DNA of 64,000 bases from an uncultured Eubacteriales bacterium (GTDB taxonomy: Bacteria > Bacillota > Clostridia > Oscillospirales > Butyricicoccaceae): the NCBI GenBank assembly GCA_910585875.1, contig CAJUIK010000003.1, positions 4,444 through 68,443 on the forward strand. Reading direction: 5' to 3'. How positions within the stretch are numbered: the first letter of the stretch is position 1; each line of letters opens with the position of its first letter. Below, piece by piece: positions 17,747 through 26,047 of the stretch. The notes beneath the pieces were generated by a model that saw only the letters and a program-made list of their open reading frames with translations, did no database searches and was not told the origin of the DNA. The position numbers were made by a program, and so were the translations under genes.

Positions 17747-18700
17747 ATGAACGCGGAGACAATTCAAGCCGGCATACTGGGGCTGGCTGTGGGGGACGCT
17801 TTGGGCGTGCCTGTGGAATTCAAAAGCCGGCAGGAGCTGGACCGAAACCCAGTGCAGGGGATGCGGAGCGGCGGGAGCCACGGCCAGCCGGCGGGGACTT
17901 GGTCGGACGACTCCTCCATGGCCCTTTGTTTGCTGGAAAGCCTGACAGGGGGCTTGGATTACCAGGATATGATGACTCGGTTTCTGCGCTGGGCGGAAGA
18001 AGGGTATCTGACCGCCCGCGGAGAGACCTTCGACATGGGAATGGCCACCCGCAAGGCCTTAGTCAAATTCGCCCAGGGCGCCCCGGCCCTGGAATGCGGG
18101 GGAAAGCAGGAATTTGACAACGGCAACGGCTCTCTCATGCGTATTCTGCCCTTGGCCCTCTATCTTCGAGCCCAAATGGGGCCGGATTTTCCCGCCAATC
18201 CTCGGGCCTATGAAATCATCCACAACGCTTCCCGCCTGACCCACGCTCACCCGATCAGTCTGATCTGCTGCGGCGTCTACTGCGCCGCCGCCAACGCCAT
18301 GGCGGCGGACGGCGATCTGCAAGCCCTTCACGACGCCGTGGAGCAGGCGAAAGCCTTTTACCGGGCCTCAGACCTGGCGCCTTGGCTGGAGCGGTTTCAG
18401 CAGACGGACGTGGGGACGCTGGCGGTCATGCCCCGGGACATGATGGAAAGCGGCGGCTACGCCCTGCACACCTTGGAAGCGGCTCTTTGGTGCCTGCTGC
18501 ACACGGAAAACTTCCAGGATTGCGCGCTGGCAGCGGTGAACCTGGGGCAGGATACCGACACCACAGCCGCCGTGGCCGGCGGCTTAGCCGGGTTGCGCTA
18601 CGGCCTCTCCTCGATTCCCGGCCCATGGCTGGAAACGCTGGCCAAGGAGCGGCAAATCCGGCGGATGTGCCGGCAATTCGCCCAGTCTCTGGGACTATAG
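17747..18700 (+). CDS. ADP-ribosylglycohydrolase (DraG/ARH family)
   Basis: 317 residues, the usual family length. Motifs: GLAVGDALGVPVEF at residues 11-24, WSDDSSMAL (magnesium-binding acidic pair), NGNGSLMR, THAHP and the C-terminal GQDTDTTAAVAGGLAG. The family hydrolyses ADP-ribosyl bonds on proteins or small molecules. AGGGGGAGG precedes ATG 17747. Last gene of the four-gene run and followed by a strong palindrome. No partner ADP-ribosyltransferase is visible in the window. Confidence 0.91.
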   Translation: MNAETIQAGILGLAVGDALGVPVEFKSRQELDRNPVQGMRSGGSHGQPAGTWSDDSSMALCLLESLTGGLDYQDMMTRFLRWAEEGYLTARGETFDMGMATRKALVKFAQGAPALECGGKQEFDNGNGSLMRILPLALYLRAQMGPDFPANPRAYEIIHNASRLTHAHPISLICCGVYCAAANAMAADGDLQALHDAVEQAKAFYRASDLAPWLERFQQTDVGTLAVMPRDMMESGGYALHTLEAALWCLLHTENFQDCALAAVNLGQDTDTTAAVAGGLAGLRYGLSSIPGPWLETLAKERQIRRMCRQFAQSLGL

Positions 18701-18740
18701 TTTTTGAAGAGTCTCTCGGCGGCTTACAAAGCGCGGGATA

Positions 18741-18774
18741 TTCAAAACCCTCGGCAAACGCCGAGGGTTTTGAA
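18741..18774. terminator. Bidirectional palindromic terminator
   Basis: Perfect inverted repeat with arms TTCAAAACCCTCGGC and a four-base loop, between convergent genes ending at 18700 and 18801. Confidence 0.75.
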
Positions 18775-18800
18775 TAGGCTCGCAATCGATTGAGCGCCGG

Positions 18801-18983
18801 TCAGTTCCGGCCGAAGAGATTGACGTTTTCCGCCATATGGCCCATGGCTTGGACGCCTTTCCGGGCTTTCCGGGAAATGTCGCGGCGCATATGATAGGGC
18901 ATATAGGCTTCGGCGGCGGCAGAAGCGGCGGCGCCCAGCAGAGCGCCGGCCGCGATGCCCACGGCAAATGAATTGGCTTTCAC
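18801..18983 (-). CDS. Small Ala/Gly-rich protein, 60 aa
   Basis: GTG start at 18983 with AAGGTGG seven bases upstream. N-terminal hydrophobic Gly/Ala stretch (SFAVGIAAGALLGAAASAAA) then a basic amphipathic region (RRDISRKARKGVQAMGHMAENVN). It resembles small YtxH-like membrane-associated proteins in layout, but I cannot assign a family. The start choice rests on the ribosome site. Confidence 0.6.
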   Translation of the reverse strand: MKANSFAVGIAAGALLGAAASAAAEAYMPYHMRRDISRKARKGVQAMGHMAENVNLFGRN

Positions 18984-19068
18984 AACGCATCCACCTTTCT
19001 GTTTGGGTTCCCAGCTATTTTGCCCTTGACAAGCGCCGCGATACGCCGCCGCGGGCAGGGAATTTTTG

Positions 19069-19098
19069 AAAAATAAAAAAGCGCCCTGGCGGCGCTTT
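19069..19098 (-). terminator. Terminator of the MGMT-like gene
   Basis: On the minus strand AAGCGCC and GGCGCTT arms are followed by TTTTATTTTT. Confidence 0.75.
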
Positions 19099-19103
19099 GG
19101 GCG

Positions 19104-19403
19104 TCACTGGGCGGAAGGGCCAGTCCAGCCGAAAATATCCAAATCGACGGAGCCGTCGGGGCGGAATACAACCCCTTCCGCTTCCAGCAGCCGGCGCTGG
19201 TCGGGAAAGGCTTTGGCTGTTTGCCCCAGCCGATTGACCACCCGATGACAGGGCACGTCCGCCAGGCCGCATTGGGCTATGGCCCAACCCACGGCCCGGG
19301 AGGCCCGGGGAGAGCCGCAGAGCAGGGCCACGGCGCCGTAGGTCGTCGCCCGCCCGGCAGGAACCTGCCGGACAATTTCATATACTTTTTGATGAAACTC
19401 CAT
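19104..19403 (-). CDS. MGMT/alkyltransferase-like DNA-binding protein
   Basis: 99 residues from ATG 19403, chosen because GGAGG sits five bases upstream; an ATG four codons earlier overlaps that site. Contains only the C-terminal domain of O6-alkylguanine alkyltransferases: the recognition helix (RATTYGAVALLCG) and the active-site PCHRVV with its Cys retained. Single-domain proteins of this kind act in alkyl-DNA repair or as damage flags; the kept Cys favours a real methyl acceptor. Confidence 0.87.
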   Translation of the reverse strand: MEFHQKVYEIVRQVPAGRATTYGAVALLCGSPRASRAVGWAIAQCGLADVPCHRVVNRLGQTAKAFPDQRRLLEAEGVVFRPDGSVDLDIFGWTGPSAQ

Positions 19404-19580
19404 AGGTTCCTCCATGTCGGCCAGCGCCGACGGGCAAGCTCGAATAGACGCAGAGCGGGCGAAGGCTGTTGTGCTCGACAGCCTGAGACTTGGCGTCGTT
19501 TTCGGTGGAAGGCCGCGGCGTCGGGCGGCGGCCCATTGACGCGCCGCGCTGACACGGAGTCGGGCCGTCCCGACAGCGGA

Positions 19581-20423
19581 TCAACTGTTCTCATCCCAGC
19601 CGGGCGGGGTATAGAGATATTCTCCTTGGGGGGAGTGGTAAGTATAACCAATGCGCCGGTATAGACGGTTGGCAATGGGGTTTCTTCGGTCCACATAGAG
19701 GTAGGGCAGCTTCCCCTGGTTCAAAATCTCCTGGGTCAGGGCGGCCACCGTCTGCCGGGCCAGCCCTTGGCCCCGGAAAGCCGGGTGAGTGTAGACGTTG
19801 CTCACAGCGCATAGCCCCTGGCTCTCCCGGGCTTTTTTGGCGATGGAGACCGCCTCCCCCATCCGCCGGACCATCCGGTAGCGGGGCAGTTCCTGAGTCA
19901 GCTTCTCCGTCAGCTGCTTTAAGTTCGACGCCTGGCCCAGAGCTTCCTGATAAAACTGGCCCGCCAAAGCGGCCATAGCAGGCAGATCCAGAAGGCCGGG
20001 GATTTCCGCTTCGCTTTCCGAGGGCAGAGCGGGGTTCAGCCTGTCGCAGCGCATGACGTCCATCAGGCGAAGCGTGCGGAAAGAGCCGCCCAACGCCTTC
20101 ACACAGCAGAGAAGAAACGTCTGGGCCAGGCCCGGCGCGCTCAAAACCTGGCGAAAGGGCAGCTGGCGGGCCGCCAGCCCCTCCGCCAGAGGGGCGCACA
20201 GTTCTTCATCCCCATATAGGATCATGGGAAAATGGAGATAGCGAAGCGCCAGCAGAGATTTTCCCCCTTCCTCCGCCTTGACGGCGAAGCCCTGGGCTTT
20301 GTCTGCGGTTGAAAGCATCCTTTGAGCGTTCTCAAAAAAGAAGACGGTTTGAAGGGGGTCTTTTTGCAAAATCGGCCGATTATCCTGCAAAAACTCCGGG
20401 CCGGCCTGATAGACGTAAAACAT
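19581..20423 (-). CDS. GNAT family N-acetyltransferase
   Basis: 280 residues. The C-terminal 90 residues hold the acetyl-CoA site (VYTHPAFRGQGLARQTVAAL, with the R/Q-x-x-G-x-G/A pattern) and the strand plus N-x-x-A-x-x-L-Y motif (RNPIANRLYRRIGY). The N-terminal half is divergent. Substrate unknown. It sits 32 bases after the flavodoxin gene on the same strand, so a two-gene operon is likely. The 19404-19580 stretch downstream shows nothing identifiable. Confidence 0.83.
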   Translation of the reverse strand: MFYVYQAGPEFLQDNRPILQKDPLQTVFFFENAQRMLSTADKAQGFAVKAEEGGKSLLALRYLHFPMILYGDEELCAPLAEGLAARQLPFRQVLSAPGLAQTFLLCCVKALGGSFRTLRLMDVMRCDRLNPALPSESEAEIPGLLDLPAMAALAGQFYQEALGQASNLKQLTEKLTQELPRYRMVRRMGEAVSIAKKARESQGLCAVSNVYTHPAFRGQGLARQTVAALTQEILNQGKLPYLYVDRRNPIANRLYRRIGYTYHSPQGEYLYTPPGWDENS

Positions 20424-20455
20424 AGGAAGCGCCTCCTTTTGGACGGGGCGGCCTG

Positions 20456-20998
20456 TTAAAATTTCAGGGCTGGGAATTCTATGCCCGCCTGCTGGAGACG
20501 GGAGAAAATTTCAATCCGCTGGCGGAAGCGAAGAGCGGCCAGGGCCCGCTCTTCCCGAGAGGGCTGGGCCGAGAGCACGGCCCAACGGATTTCGTTGGCC
20601 GCCAACTGGTCTCCGCCTTTTTGCCGGGCGGTTTCGATCATTTCCTGAGACATGGAGCCCTGGGCCACATAACCGCCGATGACGGTGTTGCGCTCTTCCA
20701 CCAGCTTGACGCCGTTGGCCAGAGCCTGCTGGGCGTGGGCTGTGTCGCTGTAATAGGCCAGGGTGCAGAACAGGCCCACTGTTTTTCCCTCCAAGCTGGA
20801 CAGCAGCTGGGACATGGCCGGGTCCGGGCCGCCTTTGTCCACCCAATAGCCCAGCAACAAAATGTCGCCTTTCAGAGGAGGCTGGCCCTGGGCCAGGTCG
20901 TAAAGGGCCACTTCATGGTTATCCAGCCCCTGGGCGACGCCCACGGCCAGATCCCGAGTGCAGCCCGAAAGGCTTGTGTAAATAATTTCGATTTTCAT
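20456..20998 (-). CDS. Flavodoxin family protein (BilS-like)
   Basis: 180 residues. The N-terminal IIYTSLSGCTRDLA is the flavodoxin FMN-phosphate loop, followed by DILLLGYWVDKGGPDP and GLFCTLAYYSD, which recall the short BilS-type flavodoxins seen with bilirubin reductase. No bilirubin reductase (BilR) is nearby, so only the fold is claimed. Probably an FMN electron carrier or flavin-dependent reductase partner. First gene of a pair with the GNAT protein. Confidence 0.8.
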   Translation of the reverse strand: MKIEIIYTSLSGCTRDLAVGVAQGLDNHEVALYDLAQGQPPLKGDILLLGYWVDKGGPDPAMSQLLSSLEGKTVGLFCTLAYYSDTAHAQQALANGVKLVEERNTVIGGYVAQGSMSQEMIETARQKGGDQLAANEIRWAVLSAQPSREERALAALRFRQRIEIFSRLQQAGIEFPALKF

Positions 20999-21243
20999 GA
21001 CAGATCATCCTTTCTTGTCCGAAAGCCGGACTACTGGGGCGGATGGATTTTCCAGGGCCTTTGCAGGACGATGAATCTCCGCCCGTCTGATATTTTAACA
21101 CGAACTTCTCCTGCGCGAAAGGGTTGCTTTTAGTAAATTATACGGAAATATGATATATCATTTAGCCGCCCTCAGCGGATTGGTGGTACAATGTCGGCAA
21201 GGGACGCAGCCGCATTGCGAGGGGTCTGGAAATCTAAGAGACG

Positions 21244-21505
21244 AGGGCCCCGCAAAATCGGGGATTTTGGAAAGAAGGCCCCGCCGCAGGCGGGACGCCG
21301 GGAGTCCGGCGGAAGGATTTGCGGCGATTGACTCGCCGGAAATTTATGAAATGAAAGGGGTCCCCCAAAAGGCGGAGCCTTTTTGGGGCAGGGCCCCGCC
21401 GCAGGCGGGACGCCGGGAGTCCGGCGAAAGGATTTGCGGCGATTGATTCGCCGGAAATCTATAAAGACAAGGGACCCCGCAAAATCGGAGATTTTGCGGG
21501 GACAA
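21244..21505 (+). repeat. Hairpin array with a duplicated 71-bp unit upstream of brnQ
   Basis: Two nearly identical units (21277-21347 and 21392-21462, offset 115 bp, a few substitutions) each contain three adjacent hairpins: CCCGCC-GCA-GGCGGG, CGCCGG-GAGT-CCGGCG and CGGCGA-TTGA-TTCGCCG. The units are separated and flanked by longer hairpins with GGA-type loops: 21363-21388 (CCCCAAAAGGC arm) and 21475-21502 (CCCCGCAAAATC arm, perfect), plus an imperfect copy at 21248-21270. The 115-bp offset is not a multiple of three, so this is not coding. It fills most of the 20999-21522 gap and ends about 20 bases before brnQ. Confidence 0.85.
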
Positions 21506-21522
21506 ACGAAAGGGGTTTCACG

Positions 21523-22821
21523 ATGAAAAATCGAAGCAAAGACATTATGGTGATCGGGTTTGCTTTGTTCGCCATGTTTTTCGGGGCGGGCAACATGATT
21601 TTCCCCCCAAAACTGGGGTTGGAAACCGGGTCTCAATGGGTTCTGGGGTTCGCTAGCTTTACATTTGCAGACGCAGGCCTGGCCTTGCTCACCATCTTGG
21701 CGCTGATCCGGGGCACAGGGTCCTTTGAGCATCTGGCCCGGCGGGCGGGCCGTTTTCCCGCCGCTGTTTTGGGGATGTGCGTCTTTTTGTGCGTGGGGCC
21801 TCTGATGGCCATTCCCCGCACGGCGGCCAGCACCTTTGAGCTGGGCGTGGCGCCGATTTTCCACACCGGCGCCCGCGTTGTGTTCTCGGTTATTTTCTTT
21901 GTCATCGTGTTCGCGCTGGCGGCTCGGCCAACCAAGGTGATCGATATCATTGGAAAATTCTTGACGCCGGCCCTGTATATCGCCCTGCTGGTCATGATAC
22001 TCCAGGGAATTCTGCACCCCATGGGCCGGCCGGTGGAGACAGCCGGGGCGGCGGAGGTATTCGCCACAGGCATCAAGGCGGGATACCAGACTATGGACGT
22101 CTTTGGGGCCGTGATTTTCAACGTGCTGGTGGCCTCGGCTCTGGCTCAGCGCCGTTATCAGGGCAAAGAGGCGATCAAAACTGCGGCTTGGGCCGGTCTG
22201 GTGGCTGTAGTCGGCCTAACTATAGTATATGGCGGCCTGGCCTATCTGGGCTCCTGCGCTTCGGGGCTTTATGATAAAAGCATCGGCCAGTCTGAGCTGT
22301 TGCTCGGCGTGATGGAGACGATTATGGGGCGCTCCGGCGTTGTTTTGCTGGGCGTCGTGGTGGCGTTGGCCTGCCTGACTACCGCCGTGGGGCTGACTTC
22401 CGCCGCAGCCTCTTATTTTTCCGGCCTGACCCGGGGCAAGGTGAAGGAGGTCCCCTTTGTGGCCCTTATCTGCGCCTTCAGCGCCGCGGTGTCCAATGTG
22501 GGCATCGATTCCATCGTGGCCTTTTCCGCTCCTGTGCTGACGGTGATTTATCCGGCGGTGCTGACGCTGATTGTACTGAGCTTTTTTGATGAGAAAATCA
22601 AAAACGATTGGGTAATCCGCCTGGCCACCTTGGGCGCTCTGGCCGCCAGCCTGCTGAAGGCGCTGTCCGGCTGGGTCCCCGCCCTGGGCTTTGTCAATCA
22701 GCTGCCGCTGAACAGTCTGGATTTCGGCTGGCTGACTCCCGCCTTCCTCTGCGGTCTGCTGGGCCTGTTGATTCCCATGAAACAAACAGAGGGGAAAGGG
22801 CGAGAAGCCCTTCGGCGCTGA
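21523..22821 (+). CDS. brnQ: Branched-chain amino acid carrier BrnQ (LIVCS family)
   Basis: 432 residues, about twelve membrane helices. Opens with the LIVCS signature (GFALFAMFFGAGNMIFPP, residues 12-29) and continues with DVFGAVIFNVLVASALAQRR and GLTSAAASYFSGLT, as in BrnQ/BraB. It imports Leu, Ile and Val with Na+ or H+. AAAGGGG precedes ATG 21523. The leader contains the hairpin array; I could not find a T-box or a clear promoter there. Two terminators follow. Confidence 0.93.
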   Translation: MKNRSKDIMVIGFALFAMFFGAGNMIFPPKLGLETGSQWVLGFASFTFADAGLALLTILALIRGTGSFEHLARRAGRFPAAVLGMCVFLCVGPLMAIPRTAASTFELGVAPIFHTGARVVFSVIFFVIVFALAARPTKVIDIIGKFLTPALYIALLVMILQGILHPMGRPVETAGAAEVFATGIKAGYQTMDVFGAVIFNVLVASALAQRRYQGKEAIKTAAWAGLVAVVGLTIVYGGLAYLGSCASGLYDKSIGQSELLLGVMETIMGRSGVVLLGVVVALACLTTAVGLTSAAASYFSGLTRGKVKEVPFVALICAFSAAVSNVGIDSIVAFSAPVLTVIYPAVLTLIVLSFFDEKIKNDWVIRLATLGALAASLLKALSGWVPALGFVNQLPLNSLDFGWLTPAFLCGLLGLLIPMKQTEGKGREALRR

Positions 22822-22867
22822 GCGCCCGCAGAGATAGGAAACAATAGAAAATAAACAAGCGAAAAAT

Positions 22868-22892
22868 AAGCGCCGAAAAGGCGCTTGTTTTT
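22868..22892 (+). terminator. brnQ terminator 1
   Basis: AAGCGCC-GAAAA-GGCGCTT followed by GTTTTT. Confidence 0.75.
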
Positions 22893-22894
22893 GA

Positions 22895-22927
22895 AAAATC
22901 CCGCCTCCTGAAGAGGCGGGATTTTTT
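22895..22927. terminator. Bidirectional terminator between brnQ and rpiR-like
   Basis: AAATCCCGCCTC and AGAGGCGGGATTTTTTG with a short loop. The A/T flanks let it serve both converging genes. Confidence 0.85.
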
Positions 22928-22961
22928 GTTTGAAAACGCATAGTTCCCAACCCGAGAGGAA

Positions 22962-23885
22962 TCAATCTTCGTCCTCTTCCTCGTCTTCTTCGCCGCGGCG
23001 GCTCCGGTAGCCTCGGTGATATTCGTTGTATTCCGCCTCCCGGCGCAGCTCCTCCAGCTTTTCAAACTGGACGCCCTGCCTCGAACCCTGCTCGATGGCA
23101 ATACAATGAGCCAATAAATTGACGGCCTCCAGCACGGCGGCGAAAGAATTGTATAAAGATCCCCGGGCGGCCGGGCAATAGATAACCGGGTCGCCGAAAG
23201 CCGCCGCAGGGGCTGCGGGAGAATCGGTAAACACAATGATCCGGGCGCCTTTGGAAGCGGCGAATTTGGCCGCGGCGCTTATTTCCTCAAAATACGGGGG
23301 GAAGGAAAACAGAATCACAACCGAACGGTTGTCAATCAGATTCAGCCGGTTTTGCATCAGGCCGCTTTGCTCTGGATCGGCCTCGACGGCGCGCACTCCC
23401 AAAGCGCCCAATCGAGAGCTGAGGATATCTGCCATGGATTTGCTGATCCCCCGGCCGACTGTTAGGGCAAATTCGCTGAGGCAGATCATCTGGGCCGCCT
23501 GGACGATGGGGTCCAGGTCAAAAGCGTCCAAATAGGCGTGAAGATGCTGCCGCTCCTGCCGGCAGATATGATTCAGCAGCAGCGCGTTGGATTCCTGAAT
23601 CCGCTGGATTTCAGAATCCTCCTCTGCGGCTTCATAGATATATACCTCGTAACAGCGGCGATATTCTCTTTTGAAATCAGCGTATCCCCCAAATCCCAGC
23701 CGCTGAAACAGGCGGAGCAGGGTCACTTCTGTGCAGCCGATTCGTTTGCTCAGTTCCCGCAGAGAAATGTAACATACTTCGCCGGGGTGGTCCAGTATAT
23801 ATGTAACAATCTGTTTCTGCTTTCGGGTGAGCGTCCAGTTGTCGGGCGAAAAACCGCGTTCAAACAATGGGCTTAAGTCTAACAA
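22962..23885 (-). CDS. MurR/RpiR family transcriptional regulator
   Basis: About 307 residues. N-terminal RpiR helix-turn-helix (LTRKQKQIVTYILDH; LRELSKRIGCTEVTLLRLFQ), then a SIS domain at about 120-250 (RLNLIDNRSVVILFSFPP; ARIIVFTDSPAAP). SIS domains of this family bind phosphosugars or related ligands. The start is set at TTG 23885, nine bases after AAGGGGG; the TTG three codons earlier abuts that site. The extreme C-terminus is acidic (GEEDEEEDED), which is unusual. Divergent from the peptide ABC operon at 24310, whose promoter is flanked by palindromes that are probable binding sites for this protein. Confidence 0.88.
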   Translation of the reverse strand: MLDLSPLFERGFSPDNWTLTRKQKQIVTYILDHPGEVCYISLRELSKRIGCTEVTLLRLFQRLGFGGYADFKREYRRCYEVYIYEAAEEDSEIQRIQESNALLLNHICRQERQHLHAYLDAFDLDPIVQAAQMICLSEFALTVGRGISKSMADILSSRLGALGVRAVEADPEQSGLMQNRLNLIDNRSVVILFSFPPYFEEISAAAKFAASKGARIIVFTDSPAAPAAAFGDPVIYCPAARGSLYNSFAAVLEAVNLLAHCIAIEQGSRQGVQFEKLEELRREAEYNEYHRGYRSRRGEEDEEEDED

Positions 23886-23994
23886 AACTGCCAACCCCCT
23901 TTTTTCAAATGAAGTATATCATACGGGAGAATGAAATGTATAGAGTCAAAATGTAAAAAGTTAAAAATTTGTTCCTTCAACGAATTTTTTGGCG

Positions 23995-24028
23995 AAAAAA
24001 CAGAACCCGGCCCTTTGACCAGGCCGGG
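23995..24028 (-). terminator. Terminator-like hairpin in the rpiR leader
   Basis: On the minus strand CCCGGCC and GGCCGGG arms are followed by TTCTGTTTTTTCG. It lies about 110 bases before the rpiR-like start, with no gene ending just upstream, so it could be an attenuator or shield. Confidence 0.55.
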
Positions 24029-24052
24029 AGCAGCAAGCAATTTCCAGCGGAT

Positions 24053-24078
24053 TTGCAAAAAAGTATACTTTCTTGCAA
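24053..24078. promoter_or_regulatory. Palindromic operator A (probable RpiR-type site)
   Basis: 26-bp inverted repeat, arms TTGCAAAAA and TTTCTTGCAA around AGTATAC. Near-identical to operator B and centred 136 bp upstream of it. Confidence 0.7.
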
Positions 24079-24132
24079 CGCAAAATTTCCTTCCTATTTG
24101 TGCAAAAATCATAAAAAAACAAGAAAAATCTA

Positions 24133-24161
24133 TTGAAAACTGTCGTTTTTTCTGATAAAGT
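24133..24161 (+). promoter_or_regulatory. Promoter of the first peptide ABC operon
   Basis: TTGAAA (24133-24138), 17-bp spacer, TAAAGT (24156-24161). It lies between operators A and B. The 23886-24309 gap holds these three sites, one TTGTGCAA motif at 24098-24105 and the minus-strand hairpin. Confidence 0.55.
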
Positions 24162-24188
24162 ATCTTACAAGAAGTAAAGCGGATAGAT

Positions 24189-24214
24189 TTGCAAGAAAGT
24201 ATACATTCTTGCAA
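24189..24214. promoter_or_regulatory. Palindromic operator B with adjacent half-site
   Basis: Perfect arms TTGCAAGAA and TTCTTGCAA around AGTATACA. A third arm TTGCAAGAA follows at 24216-24224. Its position just after the expected transcription start would block elongation or initiation. Confidence 0.72.
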
Positions 24215-24309
24215 TTTGCAAGAACGGGAAGGGGGAGAGATTTGGGAAAACGGGACGGTTAACCGAAACGCCGGATTGCCGGCACAGTTGAACGACAGGA
24301 GAGAGAATT

Positions 24310-26001
24310 ATGATGAAAAAAAGATTTTCCGCGCTGCTGGCCCTGCTGCTGGCCTCGATGATGCTGCTGAGCGCCTGCCAGGGCAGCCCGGAAGCCAAGG
24401 ACGACGGCCCTGCGGCCCCGGACGGGCAGGACGTCCAGACAGACGACAAAAAGACCGGCGGCCAGCCCGCCGGCGGGGAAGTTGTCAAAGACGCCAACGA
24501 GCTGGTGATCGGCACTTATATGCCTGTGACTACGCTGGTGCCCTGGAAGACCACCTCCGACGGCGACGGCTATATCCTGCGCCAGATTTATCACACCCTG
24601 GTGGAAATGGATCAAAACTCCAACTTTGTGCCCTCTATGGCTACGGAGTGGGAATGCAGCGAAGACGGCCTGACCTGGACGGTGAAAATCCGGGACGATT
24701 TGTATTGGCAGACGGGCAACGGCCTGTTTGACGAGAAAGTCAACGTCACTGCCGAAGACGTCAAATTCTCCTATGATTATTATCTGGACCCGGCCAATGG
24801 CTCCGTCCGTTATACCGAACTTTCCAACACGCTGAAGGAAGTCAAGGTGGTGGACGATTACACCGTCCAGTTTGTCACCAACGACATCGACGTGCTGTGG
24901 GAATATAAGATGTATCAGAATTACATCATCCCCAAAAAGGCTGTGGACGAAAACTGGGATTTTGAAAACAAGCCCGTGGGTTCCGGCGCCTATAAATTTG
25001 TGGAACACGTCATCGATTCTCAGGTGGTGCTGGAGCGCAATGACGAATATTTTAAAGAGCCCGCGCTGGACCGGATTGTCTATAAAATCATTTCCGACAA
25101 ATCCGTCTCCTCCATCGCCCTGCAAAACCAGGAAATCGATATCGCCCTGTCCATGCTTCCCACAGAGGTGGGCAATATCGCCAATAAGGATTATCTGGAG
25201 CTGCGGCCCTCTGAAATCGGCTCCTATCGCTGGATCGGATTTAACTGTAAAAACGAGCTGTTTGCCGACCCGGAAGTCCGCAAAGCGCTGAGCATGGCCG
25301 TGGATATGGACAGCGCGGTGGAAGCCATCTTCAAAAACGACGCCGGCGTCACCCTGGCCAAGCGGGCTTACGGCCCCATCTCCTATGAGCGGCCCGGCGG
25401 CAACGAGGCCCGCTTTAAGGAAGCCTGCGTGACCTATGATCCCAAGAAGGCTGAAGAGCTGCTGGATTCCCTGGGCTGGGCCAAAGGCTCCGACGGCATC
25501 CGGGCCAAGGACGGCAAAAAGCTGAGCTTCACCCTCCAGGTGGGCAACAACGATTCCAACCGGGAAAAGCTGGCTGTCATCGTGTCTTCCCAGATGAAGG
25601 CCATCGGCGTGGACTGCACCGCCCAGACGGTGGAATGGGGCACCCATACCGACGACATTAAAAACGGCAATGTGCAGATGTATATCCTGGGCGGCTACTC
25701 CAACTTGGACGGCCCCTACCGCATTATGCACACCAGCGACACGATGAGCCCCAACTGCGGCTATTCCAACAGCGAAGTGGACTCCCTGTTGGACGAAGCC
25801 TGGCGCACCATCGACATCGACGAGCGCAGCGAGCTCCAGACCCAGGCCGCCGAGATCTTTATCTCCGAGGCGCCCCATATCTTCTGCTATTTTGAATATA
25901 CCCAGACCGGCGTCAGCAAAGCGGTGCAGGATTTTGAGCAGGCCAGCGTCTACCGCTCCCTGTGCAACGAGTTCCGCAACGTGGGCGTCAACCACAAATA
26001 A
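24310..26001 (+). CDS. Peptide-type ABC substrate-binding lipoprotein (SBP family 5)
   Basis: 563 residues. Signal peptide with lipobox LLSAC, an acidic Pro/Gly/Asp linker, then a family 5 domain: VIGTYMPVTTLVPW, LVEMDQNSNFVPSMATEW and DDLYWQTGNGLFDEKVNVTA are typical of DppA/OppA-like proteins, and KALSMAVDMDSAVEAIF is the conserved central region. It captures peptides or similar solutes outside the membrane and delivers them to the permease pair encoded next. It is only distantly similar to the nine array SBPs at 42-64 kb. First gene of the operon; likely controlled by the RpiR-type operators. Confidence 0.92.
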   Translation: MMKKRFSALLALLLASMMLLSACQGSPEAKDDGPAAPDGQDVQTDDKKTGGQPAGGEVVKDANELVIGTYMPVTTLVPWKTTSDGDGYILRQIYHTLVEMDQNSNFVPSMATEWECSEDGLTWTVKIRDDLYWQTGNGLFDEKVNVTAEDVKFSYDYYLDPANGSVRYTELSNTLKEVKVVDDYTVQFVTNDIDVLWEYKMYQNYIIPKKAVDENWDFENKPVGSGAYKFVEHVIDSQVVLERNDEYFKEPALDRIVYKIISDKSVSSIALQNQEIDIALSMLPTEVGNIANKDYLELRPSEIGSYRWIGFNCKNELFADPEVRKALSMAVDMDSAVEAIFKNDAGVTLAKRAYGPISYERPGGNEARFKEACVTYDPKKAEELLDSLGWAKGSDGIRAKDGKKLSFTLQVGNNDSNREKLAVIVSSQMKAIGVDCTAQTVEWGTHTDDIKNGNVQMYILGGYSNLDGPYRIMHTSDTMSPNCGYSNSEVDSLLDEAWRTIDIDERSELQTQAAEIFISEAPHIFCYFEYTQTGVSKAVQDFEQASVYRSLCNEFRNVGVNHK

Positions 26002-26047
26002 CGCCATAGAACAAGCGAAAACAAGGTAAGAGCGATACGCAGCGCGG

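Noticed and set aside
20456..20998. Bilirubin reductase operon
   Set aside because: Only a BilS-like flavodoxin is present; no BilR reductase is nearby.
21244..21505. Possible CRISPR array before brnQ
   Set aside because: Only two repeat units, 71 bp long and made of several hairpins, no unique spacers and no cas genes.
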